Below, one piece after another: positions 13,804 through 22,930 of a DNA stretch of 64,000 nucleotides. Source of the DNA: an archaeon (GTDB lineage Archaea > Thermoproteota > Nitrososphaeria > Nitrososphaerales > UBA183); the NCBI GenBank assembly GCA_021828185.1, contig JAKASI010000002.1:248001-312000 (forward strand). The letters are read 5' to 3'. The notes beneath the pieces are model-generated. The model was not told where the DNA came from, did no database searches, and saw nothing but the letters and a program-made list of their open reading frames with translations. The position numbers and the translations under genes are program-made. Within the stretch, counting starts at the first letter, position 1. Every line of letters starts with the position of its first letter.

Positions 13804-15141
13804 ATGCTTTTAGCACGAAACGGCCGGGGCGGCACGGTGAAAGGAACGGGGTTCGAGCTCTCGACCGCAGCCGACGTAGTCGCGGGGAGGTCAGGCAAGG
13901 AGGTCGAGGTCCGCGGGTGGGTCTCGAGGAAACACACCGTCGGCGGGCTGGTGTTCGCCATGATCAGAGACGGGACCGGCTATGTCCAGGTCTCGGTCAA
14001 GAAGGGGAGCCTCCCGGAGAAGGACTTCGATTCTGCGAAGGGCGCGACCAGGGAGTCGGCCGTCGTCGTAAGGGGAGAGGCCAGAGACGACAGGAGGGCC
14101 CCCGGCGGGAAGGAGGTGGCGGTCAGAGAGTTCCAGATGGTGGCCCCCGCGGAGACCTGGCCCATCACGAAGACCGCGGCGAAGTCCCCATCGTACCTGT
14201 TCGACGTGCGGCACCTGAGCATCCGCGGCCCGAAGGCGGTGGCGACCATGCGGATCCGGACAGAGGTCGTCGGCGCGGCCTTCGACTACTTCCGCGCCAA
14301 CGGGTTCGCGCTCATCAGCGCTCCGAGCTTCGTCCAGGCAGCGGTCGAAGGGGGGTCCACCCTGTTCCCCGTCGACTACTTCGGCAAGCCCGCGTATCTC
14401 AGCCAGAGCGCCCAGTTCTACGAGGAGGCGGCCCTCCCAGCCCTTCAGAAGGTCTGGATCTACCAACCCGCGTTCCGGGCAGAGAAGTCGAAGACGAACA
14501 AGCACCTCACGGAGTTCTGGATGATCGAAGCCGAGCAGGCCTTCGCAGACCAGTCGGACAACATGCGGCTGCTCGAGGGGCTCCTGGCCGCGGCGGTGAA
14601 GAGGGTCCTGGACAACAGGCAGGAAGACCTGAAGACCCTGGGCAGGACATTGAAGGAGGTCAGCCTGCCTCTCCAGAGGATAACCTACGACGAAGCGCGG
14701 GAGATCGCCAAGAAGAAGGGGTTCGGTTTCGAGTGGGGGGACGACATCGGGGCGGAGGCGGAGAGGGCCATCAGCCAGTCCTTCGATGCTCCGTTCTTCA
14801 TCACGGACTACCCGCTTTCTGCGCGGGCGTTCTATCACATGACCTACCCCGACAGGCCCAAGGTGACGAAATCCGCCGACCTCATGGCCCCGGAGGGGAT
14901 GGGGGAGCTCGCCACGGGCGGGCAGAGGATACACGACCAGTCCCAGCTGATGGAGCGCATCAGGTCTCAGGAGCTCCCGGCCGAGGCGTTCTCCTGGTAT
15001 CTTGAGCTGAGGAAGTTCGGGATGCCCCCGCATTCGGGGTTCGGGATCGGAGTGGAGCGGACGACCCGCTGGATCGCGGGGCTGAAGCACATCCGTTCCG
15101 CCAGCCTCTTCCCCAGAACAGTTTCGCGCCTCTCTCCCTAA
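13804..15141 (+). CDS. asnS: asparaginyl-tRNA synthetase
   Basis: The 445-residue class IIb synthetase has an OB-fold anticodon domain (about 35-135) and a catalytic core. Motif 2 reads FRAEKSKTNKHLTEFWMIEA, typical of AsnRS, where AspRS would carry a different string after HL. Other signatures are STLFPVDYFGKPAYLSQSAQ and motif 3 GFGIGVERTTRWIAG. AsnRS charges tRNA-Asn directly, so the organism may not depend only on transamidation. ATG 13804 is the longest start. A GTG at 13837 lies about 27 nt after GCTTTTAGC and could be the leaderless start instead. Confidence 0.9.
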   Translation: MLLARNGRGGTVKGTGFELSTAADVVAGRSGKEVEVRGWVSRKHTVGGLVFAMIRDGTGYVQVSVKKGSLPEKDFDSAKGATRESAVVVRGEARDDRRAPGGKEVAVREFQMVAPAETWPITKTAAKSPSYLFDVRHLSIRGPKAVATMRIRTEVVGAAFDYFRANGFALISAPSFVQAAVEGGSTLFPVDYFGKPAYLSQSAQFYEEAALPALQKVWIYQPAFRAEKSKTNKHLTEFWMIEAEQAFADQSDNMRLLEGLLAAAVKRVLDNRQEDLKTLGRTLKEVSLPLQRITYDEAREIAKKKGFGFEWGDDIGAEAERAISQSFDAPFFITDYPLSARAFYHMTYPDRPKVTKSADLMAPEGMGELATGGQRIHDQSQLMERIRSQELPAEAFSWYLELRKFGMPPHSGFGIGVERTTRWIAGLKHIRSASLFPRTVSRLSP

Positions 15142-15178
15142 GGCATGCTTATCTAGTGGAAGACGACCGTGAATACTG

Positions 15179-17671
15179 TTGACTGAAAGTAAGGTCGCAG
15201 AAGAGCTCGAGCTGGACGAGCTCCCAGGAGTGGGACCCGCGACGAAGGCCAAGCTGAAGGACGCCGGCATCGAGACGATCCTCGACCTCGCTACGGCAGG
15301 GCCCATGGACATAGCCGAAGCTGTCGACATCGACGTGACGAAGGCAGTCGAGCTGAACAACAAGGCACGCAAGAAGCTGGTCGAACTGAACCGGCTCGAG
15401 CCGGACTTCATCAACGCGGCCGACCTCCTCGTCAAGAGGAAGGCGATCAACAGGATCTCGACCGGGTCCAAGAACCTGGACGACCTCCTCGGGGGAGGCA
15501 TAGAGACGTGGGCAATGACGGAATTCTTTGGTGAATTTGGCAGCGGTAAATGCGTCGCGGGGGACACCAACGTGTTCTACAGCAACGACGCAAACATGCA
15601 TTTCGAGCCAATCTCGTCCACGTACGAGAAATACAGGACGATGTACGGAGAGAGGCCGCTGGACGAGGGATTCGTTGTCCCGCTGACGGGAGTGAACGTC
15701 GTGGGACTGAACTCGAAGCTGACTCCCGCTTCCTATATCTACCGAGAAAAGGCGTCGTCGATCTTGGCCATCAGGACCGAGCGGGGAAGGTTGCTCAGGC
15801 TTGCCAAGCCTCACATGGCCATGGTGCTCTCTGCTGGAGGAATCCAGTGGATCCCTTCCGGGGCTTTGAAAGTCGGAGACAGGATTGCCGCCCCAAAGCA
15901 GTTGGCTGTTCCAGGGAGGGATGACATCACCAACGACGACGCTTTCTTCCTCGGATTCTACGCAGCCGAGGGGACGAAGAATCCGCTTTCGATCACCAAT
16001 ACCGACACGAAGCTGGTTGGTTGGACCAGAGACTACCTGAAGAACAGGTTTGGGTTTGACCCGACGATATCCAACAGAGACGGTCACGCGGCGCTGATCC
16101 TGCTCGGGAGCCCAGTCAGGCCGTTACTCGGAAAGCTGGCCGAATGCGACTCTTATACGAAGTATGTCCCAGACTGCATTCTCAACGGCAGCGATGAAAT
16201 CGTGCGCCACTTCCTCGCGGGCTACTTCGAAGGCGACGGGCGTGCGAAGGGATTAGACATCGAGGTATCATCAAACAGCAGAGTCCTGATCGAAGGAGTG
16301 TCGTATCTCCTCTCAAGGCTGGGCATCTCCTCGACTTTCAGCACCAAGAAAGCCAGCACGGGGGACCATTTCAGGCTCCATGTATCCGGGTTCGACATAG
16401 ACCGGATGTCTCAGATTCCACTCAAGAGCAAGGCCATGCTCAACGTCAAGACCAGGAACAGCAAGTACGGCGTCCCCGCCGGTGATTTCCTTCGGGCCGT
16501 GTTCGAGTCAGCCGTTTCGGGAAGACACCTTAGGCGCGAGGGGCCTCTACGGAAGAACGGCACCCTGTATGAGGCGCTCACCAGGTCGGCCTACGGCGCG
16601 ACAGGAATGAGCGACGCACAGATCTCGAAGGCAGTCGACTTCCTCAGGGGCGTGGATGAGGAGCTGGCCGGGAGTCTGGGGGACGTGAAGACCGCTGACC
16701 TCAGGACAAGGGCTGGTTTCAGGAAGTGCGCCTTCTCGCTGCCATTCGCGACCAACATTCTGGCCGCTGAGATGGGTCTCTCGAAGAGCGGCCTGAACAA
16801 TTACTTCAATCGCGGCCTCCCTGAGGAAAAGCACGATGCATTCAGATCGGTCGCTTCGAAAGAGATCGAGAGAAGGATGCGCATCATCAGCGCCGCCATC
16901 GGTACTCTCGAACGGGCGGTCGAATTCAACTGGGACAAGGTGACGAGCATCAAAGAGGAGCGGTACGACGACTACGTGTATGACTTTGAAGTCCCCGACG
17001 GGCACGCGTTCGTGAGCGGCAACCTGCCTACGATCCTTCACAACAGCCAGATTTGTCATACTCTTTGCGTAATGGTGCAAAAACCGCTGGAAGAGGGCGG
17101 TCTGGACGGGGGAGCGATCTACGTCGACACCGAAGGGACTTTCAGGCCGGAGAGGATTCAGGAGATTTCAGAGTCCAGGGACATGGACGCCGAGAAGGTC
17201 CTGTCCAGGATCACTGTCGCCCGTGCCTACAACAGCGCCCACCAGGAACTGATAGTGAAGGAGCTCGGCAGAATCATCGAGCCGAACAAGGTCAAGCTGG
17301 TGATCCTCGACAGCGCGGTCGCCCACTACAGGGCCGAGTTCCTCGGCAGGGGGACCCTGGCGGAGCGTCAGCAGCGCCTCAACCGTTTCATGCACCAGCT
17401 CCTCCGCACCGCCGAGATCTACAACATCGCCGTGGTGGTGACCAACCAGGTCCAGGCTGCGCCCGACTCCTTCTTCGGGGACCCGACGAGGCCCACCGGG
17501 GGCCACGTGGTCGCGCACACCAGCACCTACAGGATATACCTGAGGAAGGCGGCGAAGAACCGCATCGCCAGGATGGTGGACAGCCCCTATCACCCGGAGA
17601 GGGACACGGTCTTCCTCCTCAACGAGAGAGGGGTCGACGACCCGGCAGAAGAGACTTCGAGAAAGAGATAG
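15179..17671 (+). CDS. radA: RadA recombinase precursor containing an intein
   Basis: The 830-residue precursor splits into a RadA extein of about 332 residues and a 498-residue intein. The extein begins with a helix-hairpin-helix domain (LDELPGVGPATKAKLKDAG). Walker A is GEFGSGK-(intein)-SQICHT, and Walker B is KLVILDSAV; the L2-region HVVAHTSTYRIYLRK is also present. RadA forms filaments on ssDNA and pairs homologous strands. Splicing is required for an intact Walker A site, so ATP binding depends on it. The start is TTG at 15179. Residue 1 of the intein is C125 of the precursor and the first C-extein residue is S623. Confidence 0.95.
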   Translation: MTESKVAEELELDELPGVGPATKAKLKDAGIETILDLATAGPMDIAEAVDIDVTKAVELNNKARKKLVELNRLEPDFINAADLLVKRKAINRISTGSKNLDDLLGGGIETWAMTEFFGEFGSGKCVAGDTNVFYSNDANMHFEPISSTYEKYRTMYGERPLDEGFVVPLTGVNVVGLNSKLTPASYIYREKASSILAIRTERGRLLRLAKPHMAMVLSAGGIQWIPSGALKVGDRIAAPKQLAVPGRDDITNDDAFFLGFYAAEGTKNPLSITNTDTKLVGWTRDYLKNRFGFDPTISNRDGHAALILLGSPVRPLLGKLAECDSYTKYVPDCILNGSDEIVRHFLAGYFEGDGRAKGLDIEVSSNSRVLIEGVSYLLSRLGISSTFSTKKASTGDHFRLHVSGFDIDRMSQIPLKSKAMLNVKTRNSKYGVPAGDFLRAVFESAVSGRHLRREGPLRKNGTLYEALTRSAYGATGMSDAQISKAVDFLRGVDEELAGSLGDVKTADLRTRAGFRKCAFSLPFATNILAAEMGLSKSGLNNYFNRGLPEEKHDAFRSVASKEIERRMRIISAAIGTLERAVEFNWDKVTSIKEERYDDYVYDFEVPDGHAFVSGNLPTILHNSQICHTLCVMVQKPLEEGGLDGGAIYVDTEGTFRPERIQEISESRDMDAEKVLSRITVARAYNSAHQELIVKELGRIIEPNKVKLVILDSAVAHYRAEFLGRGTLAERQQRLNRFMHQLLRTAEIYNIAVVVTNQVQAAPDSFFGDPTRPTGGHVVAHTSTYRIYLRKAAKNRIARMVDSPYHPERDTVFLLNERGVDDPAEETSRKR
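15551..17044 (+). other. RadA intein with LAGLIDADG endonuclease (498 residues)
   Basis: The intein starts CVAGDTNVFY and ends FVSGNLPTILHN, with Ser as the +1 residue, the standard chemistry set (Cys1, penultimate His, Asn, Ser+1). The insertion is after GSGK of the Walker A loop, a well-known radA intein site. Two LAGLIDADG helices are visible: DAFFLGFYAAEG (about 15940-15975) and FLAGYFEGDG (about 16212-16241), so the homing endonuclease looks intact. A TxxH block-B motif is not obvious; KPHM occupies the region. The frame is uninterrupted, so splicing should work. Confidence 0.92.
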
Positions 17672-17738
17672 GCCCGCCCAGCGTCAAGCCGGGTTGTAAC
17701 AATCACTTGACCCGGAGTATTCTCCCGGCAGGCCGACG

Positions 17739-18126
17739 TTGAGCACTTCGGCTTCGGCTGGCGCGTGGGCCTACCGCTCGCTGAGCGAGCCGGAGGTCGG
17801 CTTCAAGTGGGGGCTCGTCCTGGGGCTCGCCGTAAGCTGGGCGTCCAGGCTGCTCGTGGCCTACGTCGGCCCTCCCGTCCGGATCCCCTCCTCGAGGGAC
17901 CAAGTCCCCCTCGGTCTCGTTCAGCCCGTCAGACTTCGGCTCCTTTAGGACGACCTTGCTGGACCCATACGTCTCAGGAGTCGTGGGGGTCGCGCTGGTG
18001 GCAGACTCGGTCGTGGGCGCAAGGCGCAACTCGGAGCGGAGGGAGGTCCTCGCCGGGCTCCTGATCGGGTTCGTCGCCGGGACCCTTCTGGCGCCTGCTC
18101 CCCTCTTCTACGCCACCGCCCGGTGA
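17739..18126 (+). pseudogene. small membrane protein with an apparent frameshift
   Basis: Two overlapping frames together look like one three-helix membrane protein. The first, from TTG 17739, gives EVGFKWGLVLGLAVSWASRL then LVAYVGPPVRIP; it loses coding character near 17890 and stops at about 17948. The second frame takes over with SFSPSDFGSFRTTLLDPYVS, VVGVALVADSVVGARR and LLIGFVAGTLLAPAPLFYAT, ending at TGA 18124-18126. A one-base change near 17885-17900 would join them. It is either a recent pseudogene or a sequencing error. No family is recognised. Confidence 0.45.
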
Positions 18127-18243
18127 AGCGGTGAACCCTCTGGTCCGAAGGAAGCCTGGCCTGCCCAGAAAGGCGGAAGCGGGCATAAGCCTTCGGGGTC
18201 GCCATGAATGAGGCCGCGTCCGCCGAGAGCGGAATCCACAAAT

Positions 18244-20982
18244 ATGGTGAACCGGGCGCCCTTCGTTCGTTTGAAGCGTTCTCAGCTGCTAGCAGCATCC
18301 ATCGTTGCCCTCATGGTGCTCTCGGCAGTCCCGGTTCAGCAGGTCCACGCAGCGGGACCATACACCGAGAAGCTGAACGTGTATGTGGCAGGGTCCGACG
18401 CGCTCTGGTATTTCACATTCGGAGGGGTGAACGGGTCGAGCAAGCTCTCCTCGCTGGAGTCTGCCCCCGGCCTGAACTGGTATAACATCACCGCCGTCAA
18501 GACCACCGGGTGGACTTCCGACTTCCAGGTGTTCGGGCCGGAGGGGTACAACCTCCTCCCGGCGCCCTTCGTCCCGTCGCAGGGGCTCTTCCTCTCCGTG
18601 GGGTCGGATTCCTTCGCAGACGCAGCCACGGCTGCGTCTGCCCTCGGCTCGTACCTCTTCACTTCGTTCAGGTCCTATTCCAACGGGACCGGGACCTACG
18701 TTTTCTACAGCCCGATCTCCTTCAACGACCTCGTCCCGGCCACTCTCCTCCGTTTCGTCCCCTCGGCCGAGGGGGGGTTCGCCAAGGCGATAACCAGCAC
18801 GTCTTTCCTGTCCCTGGCGTCGCCGTTCATCGTCCTCGAAGGGGTGAAAGCGTCCTCGGGCTTCTCTCACACGGTGGTGGCAGGCTCGATATCGGCCAAC
18901 GCGCTGTCCAGCAACCAGCCGAACCTCATGTCATACTTCGGCGGGTCGGTCGCCTCCCTCTCGGCCTCAGGCCAGAGCTCGTCATCGGTGGTGCAAATCA
19001 GGGTTCTTGACGGGGTCATCCGCTCGTCCGACTCCGCCACGGTCACGAACAACTACGGGAAGTTCACCTCTTCGTACACCCTGACCCTGGCTGCGGGCCA
19101 GGGGCTCTCGAAGGTCAACGCGACCGTGGTGCAGCAGCCAGCGCCGCTGCTCGCGACGAGGGCGGTGGACGTGGGGGTCCTCAGGACCGGCCAGAACCTG
19201 TCGGTGACTCTGAGCTTCACGAACCTCTCTCCATCAACCACCATCACGATTCCTTCGTTCACAGACAGCTGGTGGAACGCCTCCGGCTCGTTCAGTCTCC
19301 TCAGCGGAAGCGGCAGCGACGGGGTCTCCAACAAGGTGCTGTCTCCCGGCGGGGTCACCACCCCTGTCTACAGGGTCCGGTACACGGGGACGGGGACCGG
19401 GTCGGTCACAATCCCGGCTTCCGTGGTCCGATACCAGTACTCGGTCAACGGCATCGCCTTCAATGCGACCGCGGTCCTCAACCCGATCAGGCTCTCCCTC
19501 GGGGCCGACGACGCCGTCGTCTATGCGACCATTTCCCCTGCGGGGAACCTTGGGAAGCCGGTCGGGACGTCCCAGGGGTTCAACATCACCGTGACCAACG
19601 TCGGCACTCTGCCTGCCTCATCGGTCGTGGTCGCAGGCCGTTCGATCGCCGGGCTGGCGGCGAAGTCGGGGAGCGCGACGGTGTCAGTGTCCCAGTCCGC
19701 CACGGGGCTCCTGGGGGTCAACGACACCACCGCCTATTCGGTCACCTATCAGGACCCGGCCGGGGCCTCGCTCAGTGCGACGACCAACGTCATCACGGAC
19801 ATCTTCTCCCACGTCTCCATGAACGTCGGCTATCCTGAGCTCACGGCGAGCGCGAAGATCGCCAGCATGGCCAACCATGAGACCAACCTGACCCTCACGT
19901 ACTCCGCCTCCAACCTCGGCCCGGCGAACGTCACCTCGTTCAAGGCCACAGGCACCCTCCCCCTGGGGCTCGGGTGCGGCAAGGTGAGCGGCAAGGGGCT
20001 GACCTGCAGCGGCAACAGCGTAACGATCAGTTTCCCGTTGATGAACGCGTCTTCGACGTACAATGCCTACATGATGTACAACCTTACGACCCCTCTGAAC
20101 TACATCCTCGCCCCTCTGAGCTTCCAGGGGGCGACGTCTCTCGGGAGCGTCGCAGGGGCGTCGAACCCGGTTGCAGTCCCGGCCGGCATGGTCGTGACCA
20201 AGCAGTTCGCTCCTTCCCAGCTCTTCGGAGGGATGGGCTCCACGGTCACTGTGGCGGCGACCAACGCCGGGCCGCTCTCGGCCTACAACGCCACCCTCAG
20301 CTCCAAGGTCGACCCCTTCGACACGGTCCCGGCCTCGGCCGTCCTCACGAAGAGCCTGGGGTCCGTAGCCCCGGGAGGGAACGTGACCCTCTCCTACGGC
20401 GTGACGGTGCTCAGCGTCCCCGGCGCTCAGACTGCGGCCGTCGCGACCGCTTCATTCTACTTCGGGGGGACCCCCTTCTCCATCCAGGGGTCCGCGCCGA
20501 AGGTCAACGTCTACCAGCCGCTGGGGGCGACCATCTCGACGACTCCGGCCACCCCTGAGGAAGGGAAGAACTTCACCATAACAATAGAGATCACGAACCC
20601 CACAGCCGTCCAGGTCTCGGACGTCGCCTTCACCCTCCCTGTCCCGTCGGGGGTCTCCCTCTCCGGGCTCGTCAACGCCCAGGTCTCCAAGGGGCTCCTT
20701 ACAGTCTCGGCCGGGACCCTCGCGGCCCACGGGAACCTCACAGCAACGGCCGGGGCCGTGGCCAGCTCGGGGATCACGGTCTCTTTCACGAACGCGAAGC
20801 TGACCTTCTCCTACTCCGGGGCCACGATCAAAGGGAGCGTCCCGAACACGTCGGGGATAACAATAGCAGAGAACGTCCTCACCAGATACGTCATCCCGAC
20901 CGGCTTCATACTGATAGCCGTCTTCGCCGTGGCCTTCTACGTGAGAAGGAAGGCCGCTACCGCTCCCGCTTCCCCGAAGTAA
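18244..20982 (+). CDS. large secreted surface protein with C-terminal membrane anchor
   Basis: From ATG 18244 (MVNRAPFVRLKRSQLLAAS) the 912-residue product has a signal peptide ending near VQQVHAAG, a long Ser/Thr/Gly/Val-rich body, and a single C-terminal helix (VIPTGFILIAVFAVAFYV) followed by a basic tail, so it should sit outside the cell anchored in the membrane. The body has repeated beta-sandwich-like units with motifs such as FNITVTNVGTLPASSVVV, LTYSASNLGPANVTSFKA, VAATNAGPLSAYNATL and ITIEITNPTAVQVSDVAF, which resemble CARDB/DUF11 repeats. Many NxS/T sites suggest N-glycosylation. An S-layer-associated or adhesion role is inferred. An in-frame start at 18208 would add twelve residues before the signal. 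Confidence 0.8.
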   Translation: MVNRAPFVRLKRSQLLAASIVALMVLSAVPVQQVHAAGPYTEKLNVYVAGSDALWYFTFGGVNGSSKLSSLESAPGLNWYNITAVKTTGWTSDFQVFGPEGYNLLPAPFVPSQGLFLSVGSDSFADAATAASALGSYLFTSFRSYSNGTGTYVFYSPISFNDLVPATLLRFVPSAEGGFAKAITSTSFLSLASPFIVLEGVKASSGFSHTVVAGSISANALSSNQPNLMSYFGGSVASLSASGQSSSSVVQIRVLDGVIRSSDSATVTNNYGKFTSSYTLTLAAGQGLSKVNATVVQQPAPLLATRAVDVGVLRTGQNLSVTLSFTNLSPSTTITIPSFTDSWWNASGSFSLLSGSGSDGVSNKVLSPGGVTTPVYRVRYTGTGTGSVTIPASVVRYQYSVNGIAFNATAVLNPIRLSLGADDAVVYATISPAGNLGKPVGTSQGFNITVTNVGTLPASSVVVAGRSIAGLAAKSGSATVSVSQSATGLLGVNDTTAYSVTYQDPAGASLSATTNVITDIFSHVSMNVGYPELTASAKIASMANHETNLTLTYSASNLGPANVTSFKATGTLPLGLGCGKVSGKGLTCSGNSVTISFPLMNASSTYNAYMMYNLTTPLNYILAPLSFQGATSLGSVAGASNPVAVPAGMVVTKQFAPSQLFGGMGSTVTVAATNAGPLSAYNATLSSKVDPFDTVPASAVLTKSLGSVAPGGNVTLSYGVTVLSVPGAQTAAVATASFYFGGTPFSIQGSAPKVNVYQPLGATISTTPATPEEGKNFTITIEITNPTAVQVSDVAFTLPVPSGVSLSGLVNAQVSKGLLTVSAGTLAAHGNLTATAGAVASSGITVSFTNAKLTFSYSGATIKGSVPNTSGITIAENVLTRYVIPTGFILIAVFAVAFYVRRKAATAPASPK

Positions 20983-22054
20983 ATTCCTCGAAGGCAGCCT
21001 TGGCGGCCGGGTACGGCATCTGGACCGGCGGGTGTTTGAAGCAGAAGGCCGAGAGGCTCTCCAGCTGCCCGGTCACCCCCCTGTCGAGGGCGAGCTTCGT
21101 CCCGCGGATGGCGTCCACCATCACCCCTCCGCTGTCGTAGGCGTCAACAACGTGCAGCTTCACGTCCATCTTGACCGTGGTCCCTCCGAAGTAGCGCCCC
21201 TTCAGCCAGATGTAGCACACCTTGTCGTTGTCGAGGAAGGGGACGTAGTCGCTGGGCCCGATCCTGGTGGGCACCTGGTAGGGGGACATGGCCCTCACCG
21301 CGCTTGTCTTGCTCTCCCTCTTGTCCTTCAGCCTGCTCTCTTCGAGCATGTTGAGGAAGTCCGTGTCTCCTCCGATGTTGAGCTGGTACGTCTCGTCCAC
21401 CTTGACCCCCCTGTCCACCGCCAGCTTCACCAGCGTCTTGTGAAGCACCGTGGCACCGACCTGGCTCATCACGTCGTCCCCGGCGACCGGGAGCCCTGCG
21501 TCTGCGAACCGTCCCGCCCATCGCGCCTCTGATGCTATGAACACAGGGATGGCGTTGACGAAGGCCACCCCCGCCTTGAGCGCCGCTTCGGCGTAGGCGC
21601 CGGTTGCGGCCGTGCTCCCGACCGGGAGGTAGTTCACGAGGAGGTCAGCTCGGGTGTCCTTCAGCACTCCGGCGACGTCCTCCTCCGGCTGACTTGAAAC
21701 AGCGACGACGTCCTTGAGGTACTTCCCTATCCCATCGAGGACCGGCCCCTTCTTCACCCTGACCCCCATGCTGGGGACGTCGGCGATCTTCAGGGTGTTG
21801 TTGGGGGGCTGCATTATCGCCTGCGACAGGTCCTTCCCCACCTTCTTCACGTTGACGTCGAAAGCGGCGACGAACTCGATGTCCCTCGGGGTGTATCCTC
21901 CGACGTCCCAGTAGGTCAGCCCTTCGTCCGGCCCTTTCTTCGAGTAGTAGTGGAGCCCCTGGATGAGGGCGGAGGCGCAGTTCCCCACGCCGGCGATGGC
22001 AACCCTGACTTTGGCCAAACCGTGAATCCCTCGGTGGAGAGGGTATTTCAGCAC
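20957..22054 (-). CDS. ino1: myo-inositol-1-phosphate synthase
   Basis: The 365-residue Rossmann protein converts glucose-6-phosphate to inositol-1-phosphate, the head-group precursor of archaeal inositol phospholipids. Features are the NAD-binding AIAGVGNCASALIQG, the loop NYLPVGSTAATGAYAEAA, and the C-terminal domain with QLNIGGDTDFLNM and SPYQVPTRIGPSDYVPFL, all typical of archaeal and actinobacterial Ino1. The GTG at 22054 is next to a perfect palindrome; the TTG at 22018 (LAKVRVAIAG) is an equally likely start, as Ino1 proteins usually begin just before that strand. A PadR regulator gene lies directly upstream on the same strand. The 3' end overlaps the surface-protein gene by 26 nt. Confidence 0.9.
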   Translation of the reverse strand: MLKYPLHRGIHGLAKVRVAIAGVGNCASALIQGLHYYSKKGPDEGLTYWDVGGYTPRDIEFVAAFDVNVKKVGKDLSQAIMQPPNNTLKIADVPSMGVRVKKGPVLDGIGKYLKDVVAVSSQPEEDVAGVLKDTRADLLVNYLPVGSTAATGAYAEAALKAGVAFVNAIPVFIASEARWAGRFADAGLPVAGDDVMSQVGATVLHKTLVKLAVDRGVKVDETYQLNIGGDTDFLNMLEESRLKDKRESKTSAVRAMSPYQVPTRIGPSDYVPFLDNDKVCYIWLKGRYFGGTTVKMDVKLHVVDAYDSGGVMVDAIRGTKLALDRGVTGQLESLSAFCFKHPPVQMPYPAAKAAFEEFTSGKRER

Positions 22055-22055
22055 C

Positions 22056-22075
22056 TATTTTACCGTTGTAAAATA
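22056..22075. promoter_or_regulatory. perfect palindrome in the ino1 promoter
   Basis: TATTTTAC-CGTT-GTAAAATA has two 8-bp arms. It begins 2 nt after the padR stop region and ends next to the GTG at 22054, so it coincides with the ino1 promoter and looks like a TATA box embedded in an operator. The adjacent PadR-type protein is the obvious candidate binder. Confidence 0.6.
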
Positions 22076-22378
22076 TCAGGCGACTTCCTTCAGGAGCCCC
22101 TCCAGGTAGGCCTTCGCCTCTTCCATCTCCGCCCTCCCCTGGTCGGTGATCCTGTAGTACCTCCTCCTTTCTTTCATCTCCGCCCTGACCAGCTTCGCCT
22201 TCTCCAGGTCGTAGAGGACCCGGTAGGCGGTCACGTTCCCGCTCCAGAAGCCGAACCTATCGTTGATGAGGTCCCGGAGCTCGAAGCCGTACCTTTCCTT
22301 CTGCGAGAGCAGGACCAGGATGAAAAACCAGAGGTTCTCCTTCTGGACCTTCCTCTTCAGCCTATCGACAAAGCGCAA
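22076..22378 (-). CDS. PadR-family transcriptional regulator
   Basis: The 100-residue winged-helix protein shows the PadR N-terminal pattern: ENLWFFILVLLSQKERYGFELRDLI, then NVTAYRVLYDLEKAKLVRAE and ERRRYYRITDQGRAEM, the wing and tail. PadR proteins are small-ligand-responsive repressors. It lies directly upstream of ino1 on the same strand and is separated from it by a perfect 20-bp palindrome, so control of ino1 is likely. The signal it senses is unknown. The short C-terminal helix would form the dimer. Confidence 0.88.
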   Translation of the reverse strand: MRFVDRLKRKVQKENLWFFILVLLSQKERYGFELRDLINDRFGFWSGNVTAYRVLYDLEKAKLVRAEMKERRRYYRITDQGRAEMEEAKAYLEGLLKEVA

Positions 22379-22474
22379 ACCCTACACCGGGGGGCTGTGC
22401 AGCTCGCTCTGCGACAACGGTTGGTGCCGCGGTGGGAGAACGCTATTAATCTGTCCTAGAAAGTAGCGGCGGTC

Positions 22475-22930
22475 GTGGAAGAAAGGTCCGCCGGGGCCGT
22501 CGTGTACAGAGAGGCCGGAAGCCGGAGGATGTACCTCCTCCTCCAGAACGCCGGGCGTTGGGACTTCGCGAAGGGGGGGATTGAAAAGGGGGAGAGCGAG
22601 CTCCAGACCGTCATGAGGGAGGTCAGGGAAGAGACCGGGCTCCACGCCATCAGGATAGTCCCGGGGTTCAGGAAGGTGATCGAGTATTTCTACCGCAGGG
22701 ACGGGAAGAACATACACAAGCAGGTCGTGTACATGCTGGCGTCGACCGACGAGGAGAAGGTCAAGATATCTTTCGAGCACCAGGGGTTCGGGTGGTTCCA
22801 CTACGAAGAAGCGCACGAGCGGGCCTCCTACCAGAACTCGAAGATGACCCTCGCCGCGGCGGAGAAGTTCCTGAGGGGTCCGCCTAGAACTGCACCAGCG
22901 GGTGCGGCGCGGCCAGCTTCACGACCTTGA
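22475..22930 (+). CDS. Nudix hydrolase
   Basis: The 151-residue protein has a complete Nudix box, GGIEKGESELQTVMREVREE followed by TGL (about 35-57), matching GX5EX7REUXEEXGU. The opening (SAGAVVYRE...YLLLQNAGRWDFAKGG) is typical of the diadenosine tetraphosphatase-like branch, so an Ap4A or related nucleotide substrate is plausible. It starts with GTG at 22475. Its last 47 nt overlap, tail to tail, the convergent unknown gene at 22884-23582. Confidence 0.88.
   Translation: MEERSAGAVVYREAGSRRMYLLLQNAGRWDFAKGGIEKGESELQTVMREVREETGLHAIRIVPGFRKVIEYFYRRDGKNIHKQVVYMLASTDEEKVKISFEHQGFGWFHYEEAHERASYQNSKMTLAAAEKFLRGPPRTAPAGAARPASRP

Noticed and set aside
13891..15570. Long minus-strand frame opposite asnS
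   Set aside because: It is a GC-rich antisense shadow with low-complexity Arg/Leu/Pro composition and no recognisable motifs.
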